Under the pieces are notes generated by a model that worked only from the letters and a program-made list of their open reading frames with translations, had not been told where the DNA came from and did no database searches. A stretch of DNA of 64,000 bases from Lichenicola sp050954785 (GTDB lineage: Bacteria; Pseudomonadota; Alphaproteobacteria; Acetobacterales; Acetobacteraceae). The stretch lies in the NCBI GenBank assembly GCA_050954785.1, contig JBPBQO010000036.1, positions 1 to 64,000 on the forward strand, read 5' to 3'. The translations under genes and the position numbers were made by a program. Below, piece by piece: positions 26,740-35,451 of the stretch. Every line of letters starts with the position of its first letter. Position 1 is the stretch's first letter.

Positions 26740-27704
26740 ACCGCCGCATTCTGCCGCTGGTGGTCACCATCGCGGTCTTCCTGCTGGGCTCGATCGCCTG
26801 CTCGCTGCAGTTCCCGCATTTCGCGTCGACACGCGTGTTCGCCAACCTGCTGACCGACAATGCCTTCCTCGGCATCGTCGCCGTCGGCATGACGTTCGTG
26901 ATCATTTCCGGCGGCATCGACCTGTCGGTCGGTTCGGTCATCGCCTTCACCTGCGTGTTCCTGGCGATCATGATCCAGCGCCTGCACGTGCCGCCGTTTA
27001 TCGCATTCGCGCTCGCGCTGGCGATCGCCGCCGGGTTCGGCGCGGTGATGGGCGCGATCATCCACATCTTTCGTCTGCCCGCGTTCATCGTGACGCTGGC
27101 TGGAATGTTCTTCGCGCGCGGCATGTGCTTCGTGCTGAGCACGGACTCGATCCCGATCAGCGTTCCGCTCTATGCCAACCTGTACAAACACGCGATCCCG
27201 CTCCCCGGGCGCGGCACGCTGTCGGTGATCGCGATGATCATGCTGGCGGTGGTGGGCATCGGGATGGTGGTCGCCCATCTCAGCCGCTTCGGCACCAACG
27301 TGTATGCGCTCGGCGGCAGCCGCGTCTCGGCGGAGCTGATGGGGGTGAAGGTCGGCCGCACCACGATCGGCATCTATATGCTGTCCTCGACGCTGGCCGG
27401 GCTCGCCGGGATCGTCTTCTCCTTCTACACCGGCGCGGGGTCCTCGCTGGCCGCGACCGGCGTCGAGCTGGACACCATCGCCGCTGTGGTGATCGGCGGC
27501 ACCCTGCTCAGCGGCGGCGTCGGAACGGTATTCGGGACCTTCGTCGGCGTGCTGATCCAGGGCCTGATCCAGACGTACATCAGCTTCGACGGCACGCTGT
27601 CCTCGTGGTGGACCAAGATCGCGGTCGGCGTTCTGCTGTTCGGCTTCATCCTGATGCAGCGCGTGCTGGTGGCCACGGCGTCACGCGGCGCCGCACATGC
27701 CTGA
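26736..27704 (+). CDS. yjfF: Galactofuranose-type ABC transporter, permease 2
   Basis: A 322-aa second permease of the same family. It carries IISGGIDLSVGSVIAFT, the loop ALGGSRVSAELMGVKVGRT and AVVIGGTLLSGGVGTVFG. The pair of distinct permeases with a duplicated ATPase and YtfQ-type binding protein reproduces the E. coli ytfQRT-yjfF system. Confidence 0.92.
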   Translation: MNRRILPLVVTIAVFLLGSIACSLQFPHFASTRVFANLLTDNAFLGIVAVGMTFVIISGGIDLSVGSVIAFTCVFLAIMIQRLHVPPFIAFALALAIAAGFGAVMGAIIHIFRLPAFIVTLAGMFFARGMCFVLSTDSIPISVPLYANLYKHAIPLPGRGTLSVIAMIMLAVVGIGMVVAHLSRFGTNVYALGGSRVSAELMGVKVGRTTIGIYMLSSTLAGLAGIVFSFYTGAGSSLAATGVELDTIAAVVIGGTLLSGGVGTVFGTFVGVLIQGLIQTYISFDGTLSSWWTKIAVGVLLFGFILMQRVLVATASRGAAHA

Positions 27705-27752
27705 CGATCGAGGTGGATCGCCAATCCGGCCGATACGGTGACGGAACATGCC

Positions 27753-28499
27753 ATGCGGCGGCGCCTGCGGGTGCAGTCCCGATCGGTGCAGGGCGTGGTG
27801 ACACGGGCACTGGCCAGCCTGATCCTGAAGGGCGAGATTCCCGAAGGCGCCTTGCTTCCCAACGAAGCCGAGCTGATGACCCGGTTCGGCATGTCGCGTA
27901 CCGTGCTGCGCGAGTCGATCAAGACGCTTTCCGCCAAGGGGCTGGTCGAATCACGCGCAAAGATCGGCACCCGCGTGCTTGCGGCGCAGCGCTGGCAGAT
28001 GTTCGATCCGGACATACTGGCCTGGCGCATGGCGCTCGGCATCGACGCCCGTTTCATGACCGAACTGTTCGAGATTCGTCAGGTGATCGAGCCGGCGGCG
28101 GCGGCACTTGCTTCGACGAGGCGGCAGCCGGCGCATCTCGACCGCATGCGCGCGGCGCTGCGCGTGATGGGCGAGCCTGGACAGACCGCGCAGGGTTTCG
28201 CGGACGCCGATCTCGCGTTCCATCTCGCGGTGCTGGATGCGTCGGCCAACGCGATGATGCGCGGCATCGGCGCGGTGATCGAGACCGCCCTCGCCGCCTC
28301 GTTCATGCTGTCCTCGCCGGTCGACGACCCGGTACGACAGCGCAACTCGGTCGCCAGGCACTGCATGATCGCGGATGCGGTGGAAGCCGGAGACCAGCCC
28401 GGCGCATCGTCCGCCATGGCCACGGTCATCATGGATCCGGCGGTCCGCAACATCGAGGCGTTGAGGAACGGCGGAGCGAGACTACAGCCTCAAGGCTGA
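27753..28499 (+). CDS. GntR family, FadR subfamily (FCD domain) transcriptional regulator
   Basis: A 248-aa predicted repressor. The N-terminal winged helix-turn-helix reads LLPNEAELMTRFGMSRTVLRESIKTL, with the conserved GTRV wing. The C-terminal FCD effector domain starts at DILAWRMALG and includes DLAFHLAVLDAS and RHCMIADAVEAGD, giving Asp/His residues for metal or ligand binding. ATG 27753 is preferred over GTG 27738. It lies 48 bases after yjfF on the same strand and most likely controls the transporter in response to the sugar or a derivative. Its last 18 bases overlap the end of the convergent hipA gene. Confidence 0.9.
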   Translation: MRRRLRVQSRSVQGVVTRALASLILKGEIPEGALLPNEAELMTRFGMSRTVLRESIKTLSAKGLVESRAKIGTRVLAAQRWQMFDPDILAWRMALGIDARFMTELFEIRQVIEPAAAALASTRRQPAHLDRMRAALRVMGEPGQTAQGFADADLAFHLAVLDASANAMMRGIGAVIETALAASFMLSSPVDDPVRQRNSVARHCMIADAVEAGDQPGASSAMATVIMDPAVRNIEALRNGGARLQPQG

Positions 28500-29801
28500 A
28501 CGCCTGACGAGTTCCTCGCTGCCATACTGTTCGGCAAGCCTGCTGCACCGCACCGCGAGACCATCCGCCAGGGCCGTCAGCACAGGCGTGGTCAGGCCGG
28601 CCGTGCGACAGGCACTCAATGTCGCGGCTGCCTCGTCGGGCATTCTCAGCAGCAGGTCACGAATATCCTGCAGCAGCATGTCGCCGTCCATTCCGCAGGC
28701 GGCAGCCTGCGCGAACCAGTGCCGTGGCAGGATTCGACCGAACTCGTAATGCCGATCCACCGACATCGATAGTCTCATGTCGGGGTCGAGACCTTCGGGC
28801 ACCATGCTGTTGATGTCATAGAGCGGCGCGAAGCGCAGCCGATCGCCCAGCAGGAACACCGAGTAGTTTTTTGCATGCGCATCGGTTCCGCCGAGGATGA
28901 AGTTCAACGCAACGGCCCGCATGAAGTCCGATCGGTCGGCCTGGGGGTCGAGCGATGCCTGCAACACCCGGCTGACGATCGCATGGATGCCCGGTCCCTT
29001 GTCTGCCTGGTATTTGCGCGATGGCGGGACACCCAGCGCCTGGCACATATCCTCCTGGTGCAGCCGCGCCACCCGGCCATCGTCGAGGCGAGCCCGGTCA
29101 TACCGGGTGACGACGATGGCGATCTCGTCCTCGAAATATCGAACCGAGGTCGGAGCGACCGCGAAATCCAGGCGGAAGGCGAGATCGAGACAGAAATGCT
29201 CGTTTTCCACCTGCCCTTGGATACCCGGAATCGGCGGCTTCAGGATGTGCGTCGTCGGCAGGCGGCCCGAGGGAATACCCCATCCCGTCGACGGGTCCAG
29301 ATGCAGGGCGGTCTTCGGCTGCGCGCCGGGCAGGCTGAAGCGCCCGCGGTCGCTTCGTCTGCGGCCCATCACGTCCAGCCCGGTGCGCAACTCACGCAGC
29401 ATGCCGGCTATTTCCAGATCGCCGACAGGCTGGAACTGGTCCTGGTCCAGTACCGTCAGGCGATCCGGCCGCACGAGCTGAACCGCGCCGGCGCAGTCCT
29501 CGCCCACCTTCTCCAGCAGCGCCATCGGATTTCCCGGGCTGACCTGGCGAAAGCCGCGCGACGTATCGGCGGCGATTCGGTCGAGGCTGTACTGGCGGTC
29601 GGGCAGCAGATTCCAGAGCCAGTTCAGCACCGTTCCGCCGCCATGTCGCCGAGCGGTCGACGGCATCGACAGGGACAAGGCCGGCAATCGGTCATCGCCA
29701 ACCCGGTTCTCGTCGTAGAGGAACGCGACACGACCGTCGGTGCCTTCCTCGAGCACGCCCGCATGCGTCTCGCTCAGGAAGACGTCCAGACGCCGGCTCA
29801 T
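28482..29801 (-). CDS. hipA: HipA-type serine/threonine kinase toxin
   Basis: A 439-aa HipA-family kinase, the toxin of a type II system. The ATP-loop region is GRFSLPGAQPKTAL, with Ser156 in the place of the E. coli autophosphorylation site. Catalytic Asp307 and Asn312 are in GGTDAHAKNYS, and metal-binding Asp329 is in FAPLYDINS. All key residues are present, so the kinase looks active. E. coli HipA inactivates GltX; the target here is unknown. The start at 29801 overlaps the hipB stop as ATGA. Confidence 0.92.
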   Translation of the reverse strand: MSRRLDVFLSETHAGVLEEGTDGRVAFLYDENRVGDDRLPALSLSMPSTARRHGGGTVLNWLWNLLPDRQYSLDRIAADTSRGFRQVSPGNPMALLEKVGEDCAGAVQLVRPDRLTVLDQDQFQPVGDLEIAGMLRELRTGLDVMGRRRSDRGRFSLPGAQPKTALHLDPSTGWGIPSGRLPTTHILKPPIPGIQGQVENEHFCLDLAFRLDFAVAPTSVRYFEDEIAIVVTRYDRARLDDGRVARLHQEDMCQALGVPPSRKYQADKGPGIHAIVSRVLQASLDPQADRSDFMRAVALNFILGGTDAHAKNYSVFLLGDRLRFAPLYDINSMVPEGLDPDMRLSMSVDRHYEFGRILPRHWFAQAAACGMDGDMLLQDIRDLLLRMPDEAAATLSACRTAGLTTPVLTALADGLAVRCSRLAEQYGSEELVRRSALRL

Positions 29802-30118
29802 TTCCTGCGCCTGAAGCTCGCGAGGTGCCGGTCGATATCGATACCCGCTTCGGTTGTTGGGCTGGTTTCCGGTCGAGGGTCGGCACCTGGAACGGAACTC
29901 TGCAATGCGATGCCAAGGAGCGAGAACGCCGCGAGAACCCGCCCGATCTCTGCGGTAGGGTTGCCGTTCTCGATGTCGATGACCCATCGACGGGACGCGC
30001 CCAGACGCGCCGCCAGCTCGGCTTGGCTCAGGCCTCGCAGATGGCGTTCCGCTCGAATCGCCAGACCAATATCCTGCGAGGTCGCCAAACGCATTGTCGA
30101 CACACCATCGTCGCCCAT
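29798..30118 (-). CDS. hipB: HipB-type antitoxin, XRE family
   Basis: A 106-aa helix-turn-helix protein. The HTH is at about residues 17-70 (IGLAIRAERHLRGLSQAELA, then GASRRWVIDIENG). A C-terminal tail of about 25 residues follows, as expected for a degradable antitoxin. The first ATG (30118) sits inside palindrome 1 of the operator; an internal ATG at 30094 would place all operators upstream. Neither has a strong ribosome site. Antitoxin-before-toxin order and the 4-base overlap are typical for this system. Confidence 0.9.
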   Translation of the reverse strand: MGDDGVSTMRLATSQDIGLAIRAERHLRGLSQAELAARLGASRRWVIDIENGNPTAEIGRVLAAFSLLGIALQSSVPGADPRPETSPTTEAGIDIDRHLASFRRRK

Positions 30119-30178
30119 AGGCTACATTACCATCATGTCGCCTCCAGGCAACATCTATTGCTGTCGCCTATAGGAAAC
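30110..30178. promoter_or_regulatory. Triple 16-bp palindromic operator at the hipBA promoter
   Basis: Three dyads of form GTCGCC-N4-GGCWAC occur at 30110-30125, 30137-30152 and 30163-30178. They are GTCGCCCATAGGCTAC, GTCGCCTCCAGGCAAC and GTCGCCTATAGGAAAC. The first two have complete outer symmetry (GTnGCC/GGCnAC); the third has one changed inner pair but a perfect CCTATAGG core. Spacing is 27 and 26 bases, which places successive sites at a nearly constant helical face offset. The hipB ATG lies within site 1. Site 2 covers a TTGCCT / 16 bp / TAATGT promoter on the minus strand that would start transcription close to the hipB ATG. Likely bound by HipB (inference). Confidence 0.72.
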
Positions 30179-30194
30179 ATCACCTATTCGTTGC

Positions 30195-31097
30195 TCAGGA
30201 GAGAACCAGCACATCCTGGCGCAACGGGTGCAGCTTGGTCTTGTGCGCTGGCTCGACATGGATGCTGATCACCGCCTCGCCGACCGCTTCACGGATGCTC
30301 TGCTCGATCCGGTCGCAGACGGCATGCGCCGCATCGACGGTAAATCCGCCGGGCACCACCAGATGGAAATCCACGAACGTCATCCGTCCCGCCACCCGCA
30401 TCCGTATGTCGTGCGCCTCGATAGCACCCCGGCCGCCGCGCATGATCGCACGGCGGACCGCATCCGCCTCGCCGAGATCGGTCACTTCATCCATCAGGCC
30501 GCCGACCGACTGGCGCAGCAGCCCGTAGCCGCTTCGCAGGATGTTGAGGGCGATGAAGACCGCGACCAGCGGATCGAGCCAGGTCCAGCCGGTCAGCGGA
30601 ACCAGTCCGAAACCGATCAACACCGCGCCGGTGGTCCACACATCGGTCATCACATGGCGCCCGCCCGCCACCAGCGCCGGCGACTTCCAGCGGCGGCCCT
30701 CGCGCAGCAGCACCAGCGCCCAGAGCAGGTTGACCATGCCGGCTGCCGCGTTGACCCCGATGCCGAGCAACGGCGTATGCAGCACCAACGGCTGTTCCCA
30801 GCCGGCCCAGGCCGCGCTGCAGATCATGAAGGACGTCGCCAGTACCAGCGTGCCCTCGACGACGGCGCTGAGATATTCAGCCTTGTAGTGGCCGTAAGGA
30901 TGGTTGTTGTCGGCCGGCCGCGCGCTGTACCAGAGTGCGAACAACGCCGCGGCTGCCGTCACCACGTTGATGATGGTTTCGATCGCGTCCGAATAGAGCG
31001 CTACGCTGCCGGTGAGCCAGTAGGCCACCGTCTTCATGCCGAGCACGATCAGGCTGATCAGCAGGCTCACCCACGCGACACGCAGCGTCTGTTTCAT
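30195..31097 (-). CDS. Cation diffusion facilitator (CDF) family transporter
   Basis: A 300-aa inner-membrane divalent-metal/proton antiporter. Six membrane segments are predicted. Metal-site segments are YSDAIETIINV in TM2 and GGRHVMTDVWTTG in TM5 (HxxxD). A C-terminal cytoplasmic dimerisation domain begins near DIRMRVAGRMTFVDFHL and ends SIHVEPAHK. The ATG at 31097 has GGGAG about 12 bases upstream. The metal (Zn, Fe, Mn or Co) cannot be assigned. It stands alone, with hipBA downstream. Confidence 0.9.
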   Translation of the reverse strand: MKQTLRVAWVSLLISLIVLGMKTVAYWLTGSVALYSDAIETIINVVTAAAALFALWYSARPADNNHPYGHYKAEYLSAVVEGTLVLATSFMICSAAWAGWEQPLVLHTPLLGIGVNAAAGMVNLLWALVLLREGRRWKSPALVAGGRHVMTDVWTTGAVLIGFGLVPLTGWTWLDPLVAVFIALNILRSGYGLLRQSVGGLMDEVTDLGEADAVRRAIMRGGRGAIEAHDIRMRVAGRMTFVDFHLVVPGGFTVDAAHAVCDRIEQSIREAVGEAVISIHVEPAHKTKLHPLRQDVLVLS

Positions 31098-31201
31098 CTC
31101 TGAACGCGCTCCCTGTCCCGGTTGCCATACTTGCCTCGGGGCTGTGCCCTCTGCCCGCTCCCGCTGCAAGCTCGATCGCGCGGGGGCAGGCCTTGCCGAT
31201 A

Positions 31202-31525
31202 TCAGCCATGCCGTCCCAGCAGGATCACGACGCTGCCGGCCAGACACAGCGCCGCGCCCGCCAGGTCCCAGCGATCCGGCCGCATTTCCTCCACCACCCA
31301 CATCCAGAGAAGAGCGGCGGTGATGTAGATCCCACCATACGCGGCGAATGCCCTGCCGGCGGACGCGCTGTCGATCCGCGTCAGCAGCAACGCGAACAGC
31401 GCCAGCGATACCATCGACGGCAACAGCCACAGCGACGACCGCCCCTCGCGGGCCCACTGCCAGAATCCGAAGCACCCGGCGATTTCAGCCAGGGACGCCA
31501 GTGCGAAGACAAGTGCCGTGATCAC
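31202..31525 (-). CDS. YnfA family (UPF0060) small membrane protein
   Basis: A 107-aa, four-helix inner-membrane protein related to small multidrug transporters. Family marks: ALASLAEIAGCFGFWQW, AGRAFAAYGGIYI and RPDRWDLAGAALCLAGS. The start is a GTG at 31525 that overlaps the stop of the DUF1176 gene as GTGA; this gives the exact family length. Upstream in-frame extension lies inside the DUF1176 gene and is not credible. Confidence 0.9.
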   Translation of the reverse strand: MITALVFALASLAEIAGCFGFWQWAREGRSSLWLLPSMVSLALFALLLTRIDSASAGRAFAAYGGIYITAALLWMWVVEEMRPDRWDLAGAALCLAGSVVILLGRHG

Positions 31526-32604
31526 GGGGTTGCGGATCCGGGACCACCCGGGTTGCTCCGGCTGCGATAGACCACCGGCCAGTCCTCCGGCGCGAGACCA
31601 TGGCAGGCGATCATCAGGCGGGCCAGCGTCAGCCGATAGCGGACGCCGTCCCAGCGATACACACGTTGGTCGCCGCAATCGCCGAGGCCGCGCCTCGGCT
31701 CGGTCGCTACGATCTCCAGCCCGTTGCGACCGACCTGTGCGTTGACCAGCTGGCCCGGCTGGCCGGGGCCGACCTGTGGCGGCGACCAGAATACAGCCTG
31801 GACGGCCCGGTGAAGGTTGGAGTCGGTCAGCACGAACAACGAACTGCTGTCGAAATTGCCGCTGCCGCACGGCACCTGCCATAGCGTGACGGTCGCGGTC
31901 AGGCTCCAGGCGGCCGGGTCACGCGACGGATCGTCGGCATCCTGGTGGCCACAGGCACGAACCATCGGCAACGCGCTCACCATCGATGGAACCCGATGCG
32001 GATCGGCAGGCAGCAGCATGTCGCCCGGCGGCGACCGCACCAGCGGCAGCGGCTCGGGCTGGCGATGCTGCCGCGCCTCGATCCAGTCGAGCGCCGTGGC
32101 GGCGCCGGCCAGCCGGATCGTGCCCAGCCCGCCGATCCGGGTGTCCGGGCGCACGCCACCGATATGCTGGCCCAACAGCGACAGGCGCCCGCTCGTGCGG
32201 AGCATCGACACCAGCGTTGCCGTCGCGGCCGGGCTCAGGGCACCCCGCACCGGGCCGGCGCCGGTCGAAGACAGCATCGGCATCACGACCGATGGACCAT
32301 GCCGCCCAAGCTGGAGCCGCACCGAGGCTGGATAGTGCGGCTGGTCCGGCTGCAACACCAGAATTGCGGGTGCCGATCCGCCGTGTGGACGGCTCAGGAT
32401 CAGGGTTGCCGGCGTGTCGTCCGCGCCAAATCCGTCGAGCACGCAATCGAGCTGGTTGTCGCAAGTGGCCAGCCAGTCGCCGAACGTACGCGATGCCGGC
32501 TCCTCGTGAGATGCCGGCAATGCCCGCACCACCGCGGCGTGCCCGACTGATGCCAGTAGCATCGCGCCGCAAAACGCCGATATCGGGATGAACGCGCGGC
32601 GCAT
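31522..32604 (-). CDS. DUF1176 periplasmic protein
   Basis: A 360-aa exported protein of unknown function. The signal peptide ends near ASVGHA. The mature N-terminus has the DUF1176 hallmark FGDWLATCDNQLDC. Paired cysteines (CDNQLDC, VRACGHQD, VPCGSG, GDCGDQ) suggest disulfides. The C-terminal repeat RVYRWDGVRYRLTLARLM is also typical. It is translationally coupled to ynfA by GTGA. The length matches the family. Confidence 0.82.
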   Translation of the reverse strand: MRRAFIPISAFCGAMLLASVGHAAVVRALPASHEEPASRTFGDWLATCDNQLDCVLDGFGADDTPATLILSRPHGGSAPAILVLQPDQPHYPASVRLQLGRHGPSVVMPMLSSTGAGPVRGALSPAATATLVSMLRTSGRLSLLGQHIGGVRPDTRIGGLGTIRLAGAATALDWIEARQHRQPEPLPLVRSPPGDMLLPADPHRVPSMVSALPMVRACGHQDADDPSRDPAAWSLTATVTLWQVPCGSGNFDSSSLFVLTDSNLHRAVQAVFWSPPQVGPGQPGQLVNAQVGRNGLEIVATEPRRGLGDCGDQRVYRWDGVRYRLTLARLMIACHGLAPEDWPVVYRSRSNPGGPGSATP

Positions 32605-32661
32605 GACGGGACCGGCTTTCAGCGACCGGTCCACACGTCGCCGCAGCCGAACGTGGCGGCA

Positions 32662-32698
32662 GCCTCCATCGGCATCGTGGTAGCTGCCGATGGCAGGC
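32662..32698. terminator. Long hairpin between the efflux operon and the DUF1176 gene
   Basis: A 12-bp stem (GCCT + CCATCGGC / GCCGATGG + AGGC, one bulged C) with a 12-base loop. It lies about 105 bases past the MFS stop, and both flanking genes are on the minus strand. There is no T-run, so this may be a factor-dependent terminator or a leader structure. Confidence 0.4.
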
Positions 32699-32803
32699 GG
32701 AGCGTGCGCTTCTGAATCGGCGACGGGATCACGTAAGCCCTCGATCAGGTGAACCCCCAGGAACACCACAAAGGTCCGATGCGCCAGATGCGGCGGCCAT
32801 GGC

Positions 32804-34351
32804 TCAGCGCGGCGGCCGCATCACCTTGGCCGGAGTCAGCAGCAGGCTCAGGAAGAGCGCGAAACACACGACGATCGCCAGCCATCCCCAGCTATCCGCG
32901 AAGGCCATGACCGCTGCCTGGCTCGTCTGCAGCGATGACAATGTATCGGGCCCATGCAGGGCAAGCGCGCGCCGCACCGGTTCGCGACCCGGATCGAGGT
33001 TGCGGACGATGTTGGCGTTGCCGTGCACCCGCTCCCGCACGGTCAGGATGGCGGTGAGGATCGCACCGCCAACCGCGAACCCGATCGTACGCATCAGGTT
33101 GAACATGGCCGATCCGGTCAGCATGTCCGGCGGCCCGAGCACGCCGGTGGTGAGCAACGCGTTGGTGACGATTACCATCAGCCAGCCCGTCACCTGCAGC
33201 AGCAGGCCGAGCCGGTAGTCCAGTCCCGACCAGGAAGGCGACACCCAGATGCACAGCCAGGCGCCGAACGAGACCAGGAACAGCCCAATTGCCAGAATCA
33301 GCCGCGCATCCACCCGGCGCAGCAGGTAAGGCAGCATCCCGGCGATCGTCAGCAGCGGGATGAGCAACACCATCGTGGTGTTGCCGATCTGAATCGGACG
33401 CAGCGACCGGACGATCGCCTCTTCCTGCGGGAACAACGTGCCGACGCCGAGCAGGGAAACCGCGAACAACGCAATCTCGATCAGGCCGACACTGAAATTG
33501 ATTTTCTTGAACGTGGCGAGTTGATACAGAGGTTTCTCGACCAGGATCGTGTTGGCCAGGAAGCAGATCAGGAACCACACGAACAGCACGAACATCGCAT
33601 CGATGAAGCCCGAGTCGAACCAGTCGAGCCGCTGCCCCTGGCTGCATCCGACCACAAGTGCCGACGCACTCGCGGTAATGGAGAACAGCCCGAAATAATC
33701 GGCGTTGCGGAACGCCGACCAGTCCGGCTTCTTGCCCGGCAGACCGGCAATTACCAGGACCAGTGCCACCGGTCCGAGCAAGGGGGCCGCCGCGAACAGC
33801 CCACGCCAGCTCGACAGGTCCGACGCCAGTCCTGCCAGCGAGAACGTGGTCAGAACCGGGACGGTAACCACCAGGCCATACATCGTGAGCGCTTCCGGCC
33901 GCCGGTATTTCGGCAGGTCCCTCAGGATGCGGCCCAGCATCAGCGGAACCGAACCGCCCTCGCCCACTCCCTGCAGCAGCCGCAGCACCATGATCGTGTG
34001 ATAATCCGCGGTGCCCATCAGCAACGCCGACGATACCGTCGTTAGGCAGATCAGCACGACGGCGATCGCGCGCAGCGAAAACACCGATGCCAGCCACGGG
34101 ATCATCGGGATGACCATGATCTGGCCGAGCGCATAGGTGGTCGCCAGCCAGGACCCCTCGTCCTGGCCTTCATGAAAGCCGCCGGTGAGGTCGGTCGTCG
34201 CAAGACCGGACAGGCGTTCGTCGATGTAATAGATCAGCGCGAACAGCACGAGGCCGAGCGTGCCGACGATCATCTTCGTATCGAGCTTCGGCTCGTCCGG
34301 TGACGCGTCCTGCTGCTGTGCCGCCAGCGCCTTGAAGAAGGAACCCGCCAC
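32804..34351 (-). CDS. MFS drug:H+ antiporter, DHA2 (EmrB-like) family
   Basis: A 515-aa polytopic pump with about 14 predicted membrane segments. Family marks: EGSWLATTYALGQIMVIP after TM1 and LRLLQGVGEGGSVPLMLGRIL in the TM4 region. The first-helix motif usual in EmrB (DxTIVNVAxP) is replaced by YIDERLSGLATTDL. The start is a GTG at 34351, two bases after the adaptor gene stop; no in-frame ATG is better placed. It is the last gene of a three-gene operon with two membrane-fusion proteins. Substrate unknown. Confidence 0.88.
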   Translation of the reverse strand: MAGSFFKALAAQQQDASPDEPKLDTKMIVGTLGLVLFALIYYIDERLSGLATTDLTGGFHEGQDEGSWLATTYALGQIMVIPMIPWLASVFSLRAIAVVLICLTTVSSALLMGTADYHTIMVLRLLQGVGEGGSVPLMLGRILRDLPKYRRPEALTMYGLVVTVPVLTTFSLAGLASDLSSWRGLFAAAPLLGPVALVLVIAGLPGKKPDWSAFRNADYFGLFSITASASALVVGCSQGQRLDWFDSGFIDAMFVLFVWFLICFLANTILVEKPLYQLATFKKINFSVGLIEIALFAVSLLGVGTLFPQEEAIVRSLRPIQIGNTTMVLLIPLLTIAGMLPYLLRRVDARLILAIGLFLVSFGAWLCIWVSPSWSGLDYRLGLLLQVTGWLMVIVTNALLTTGVLGPPDMLTGSAMFNLMRTIGFAVGGAILTAILTVRERVHGNANIVRNLDPGREPVRRALALHGPDTLSSLQTSQAAVMAFADSWGWLAIVVCFALFLSLLLTPAKVMRPPR

Positions 34352-34353
34352 GT

Positions 34354-35451
34354 TCAGCCGATGCCGGCCGCTTGCGGCGGCGGCGACGTCAGATATTCGG
34401 CCGGCGGCGGCACGCAGGCGGGGCCATCCAGCCGCACCCGGGTTTCGACCGACAGGCCGGGGATCAGCATGCCGGCGTAAACTTCCGGTGTGACATAGGT
34501 GATCTTGACCGGAACCCGCTGCACCACCTTGGTGAAATTGCCGGTGGCGCGGTCCGGCGGCAACACCTCGCTCCACGCCTGGCTGGTCGGTCCGAACCCG
34601 GCGACGCAGCCGGCAAGCCTGAGTTCGGGATACGCGTCGACATGGATCTCGACCGGCTGCCCGATCCGCATGCCGGCGACCTGTTCCTCGCGATACCAGG
34701 CGACGGCCCATGTCCCGGGCAGCGGCACGAACGAGATCATCGGCCGGCCCGGCGCCACCACCTGGCCGACATGCACCACCCGCTCGGTGACCCGTCCGTC
34801 GTCCGGGGCGACGATGCGGGTCCAGCCGAGGTTGATCACCGCGAGTTCGACCGCATGGTCGGCGGCGCGCTCGTCGGCACGGGCACGCTCGACATCCGCC
34901 GCCATGCTGTTCCGGCGGGCCAGGCTCAGGCCGATGGTGTCGCGATCGCCATGCGCGTTCGATTGCGCCTGGGCAAGGGCGGCGCTTGATTGCTGCCTGG
35001 CCCGCAACAGGTCGCCCGGACCGCCGCGCAGGCTGTTCCAGCGTGCGGCATCGATCCGCGCGAAATCGAGCTGGGCGTCGCTGGCGGACGCGTTGTGCCG
35101 CGCGGCATCGATCTGCGCATCCGACGAGGCCAGTTGCGCCTCCGCCATGCCGACCGAGGCATGCGCCTGTTCGGCCCGCGCCCGGGCCTCGGCCAACTGG
35201 GCGCGGGCATAATCGTCCTGTATCCGGAAGAGCAACTGGCCGCGCCGGACCGGCTGGTTGTCGTCGACCGCTTCCTCGACCACCAGTCCGGAAATCCGCG
35301 CCTGAATGATGGTCGGCTGGCCGCGCAACTGCGCATCGTTGGTGGTGCGCGCGGCCCCGCTCCAGACCAGCCCGTTCCAGTCGATCAGCATGATCGTGAC
35401 CAGCAGCAGACCGATCCCGGCCACCAGTCCACGCACCAGAACGGCGGCCAT
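34354..35451 (-). CDS. HlyD/EmrA-type membrane fusion protein (second adaptor)
   Basis: A 365-aa periplasmic adaptor. There is one N-terminal membrane helix (LVAGIGLLLVTIMLI), a first biotinyl-lipoyl half (GQPTIIQARISGLVVEEAVDDN), a long Ala/Arg/Gln-rich coiled-coil hairpin (about 90-200), then the second lipoyl half (TRIVAPDDGRVTERVVHVGQ) and a beta barrel. The C-terminus is proline-rich. It overlaps the upstream adaptor by one base (TGATG) and is followed at once by the pump. Confidence 0.88.
   Translation of the reverse strand: MAAVLVRGLVAGIGLLLVTIMLIDWNGLVWSGAARTTNDAQLRGQPTIIQARISGLVVEEAVDDNQPVRRGQLLFRIQDDYARAQLAEARARAEQAHASVGMAEAQLASSDAQIDAARHNASASDAQLDFARIDAARWNSLRGGPGDLLRARQQSSAALAQAQSNAHGDRDTIGLSLARRNSMAADVERARADERAADHAVELAVINLGWTRIVAPDDGRVTERVVHVGQVVAPGRPMISFVPLPGTWAVAWYREEQVAGMRIGQPVEIHVDAYPELRLAGCVAGFGPTSQAWSEVLPPDRATGNFTKVVQRVPVKITYVTPEVYAGMLIPGLSVETRVRLDGPACVPPPAEYLTSPPPQAAGIG

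Noticed and set aside
28875..30173. A 432-codon plus-strand open frame opposite hipBA
   Set aside because: Spans two real genes in antisense and the operator; no recognisable domain.
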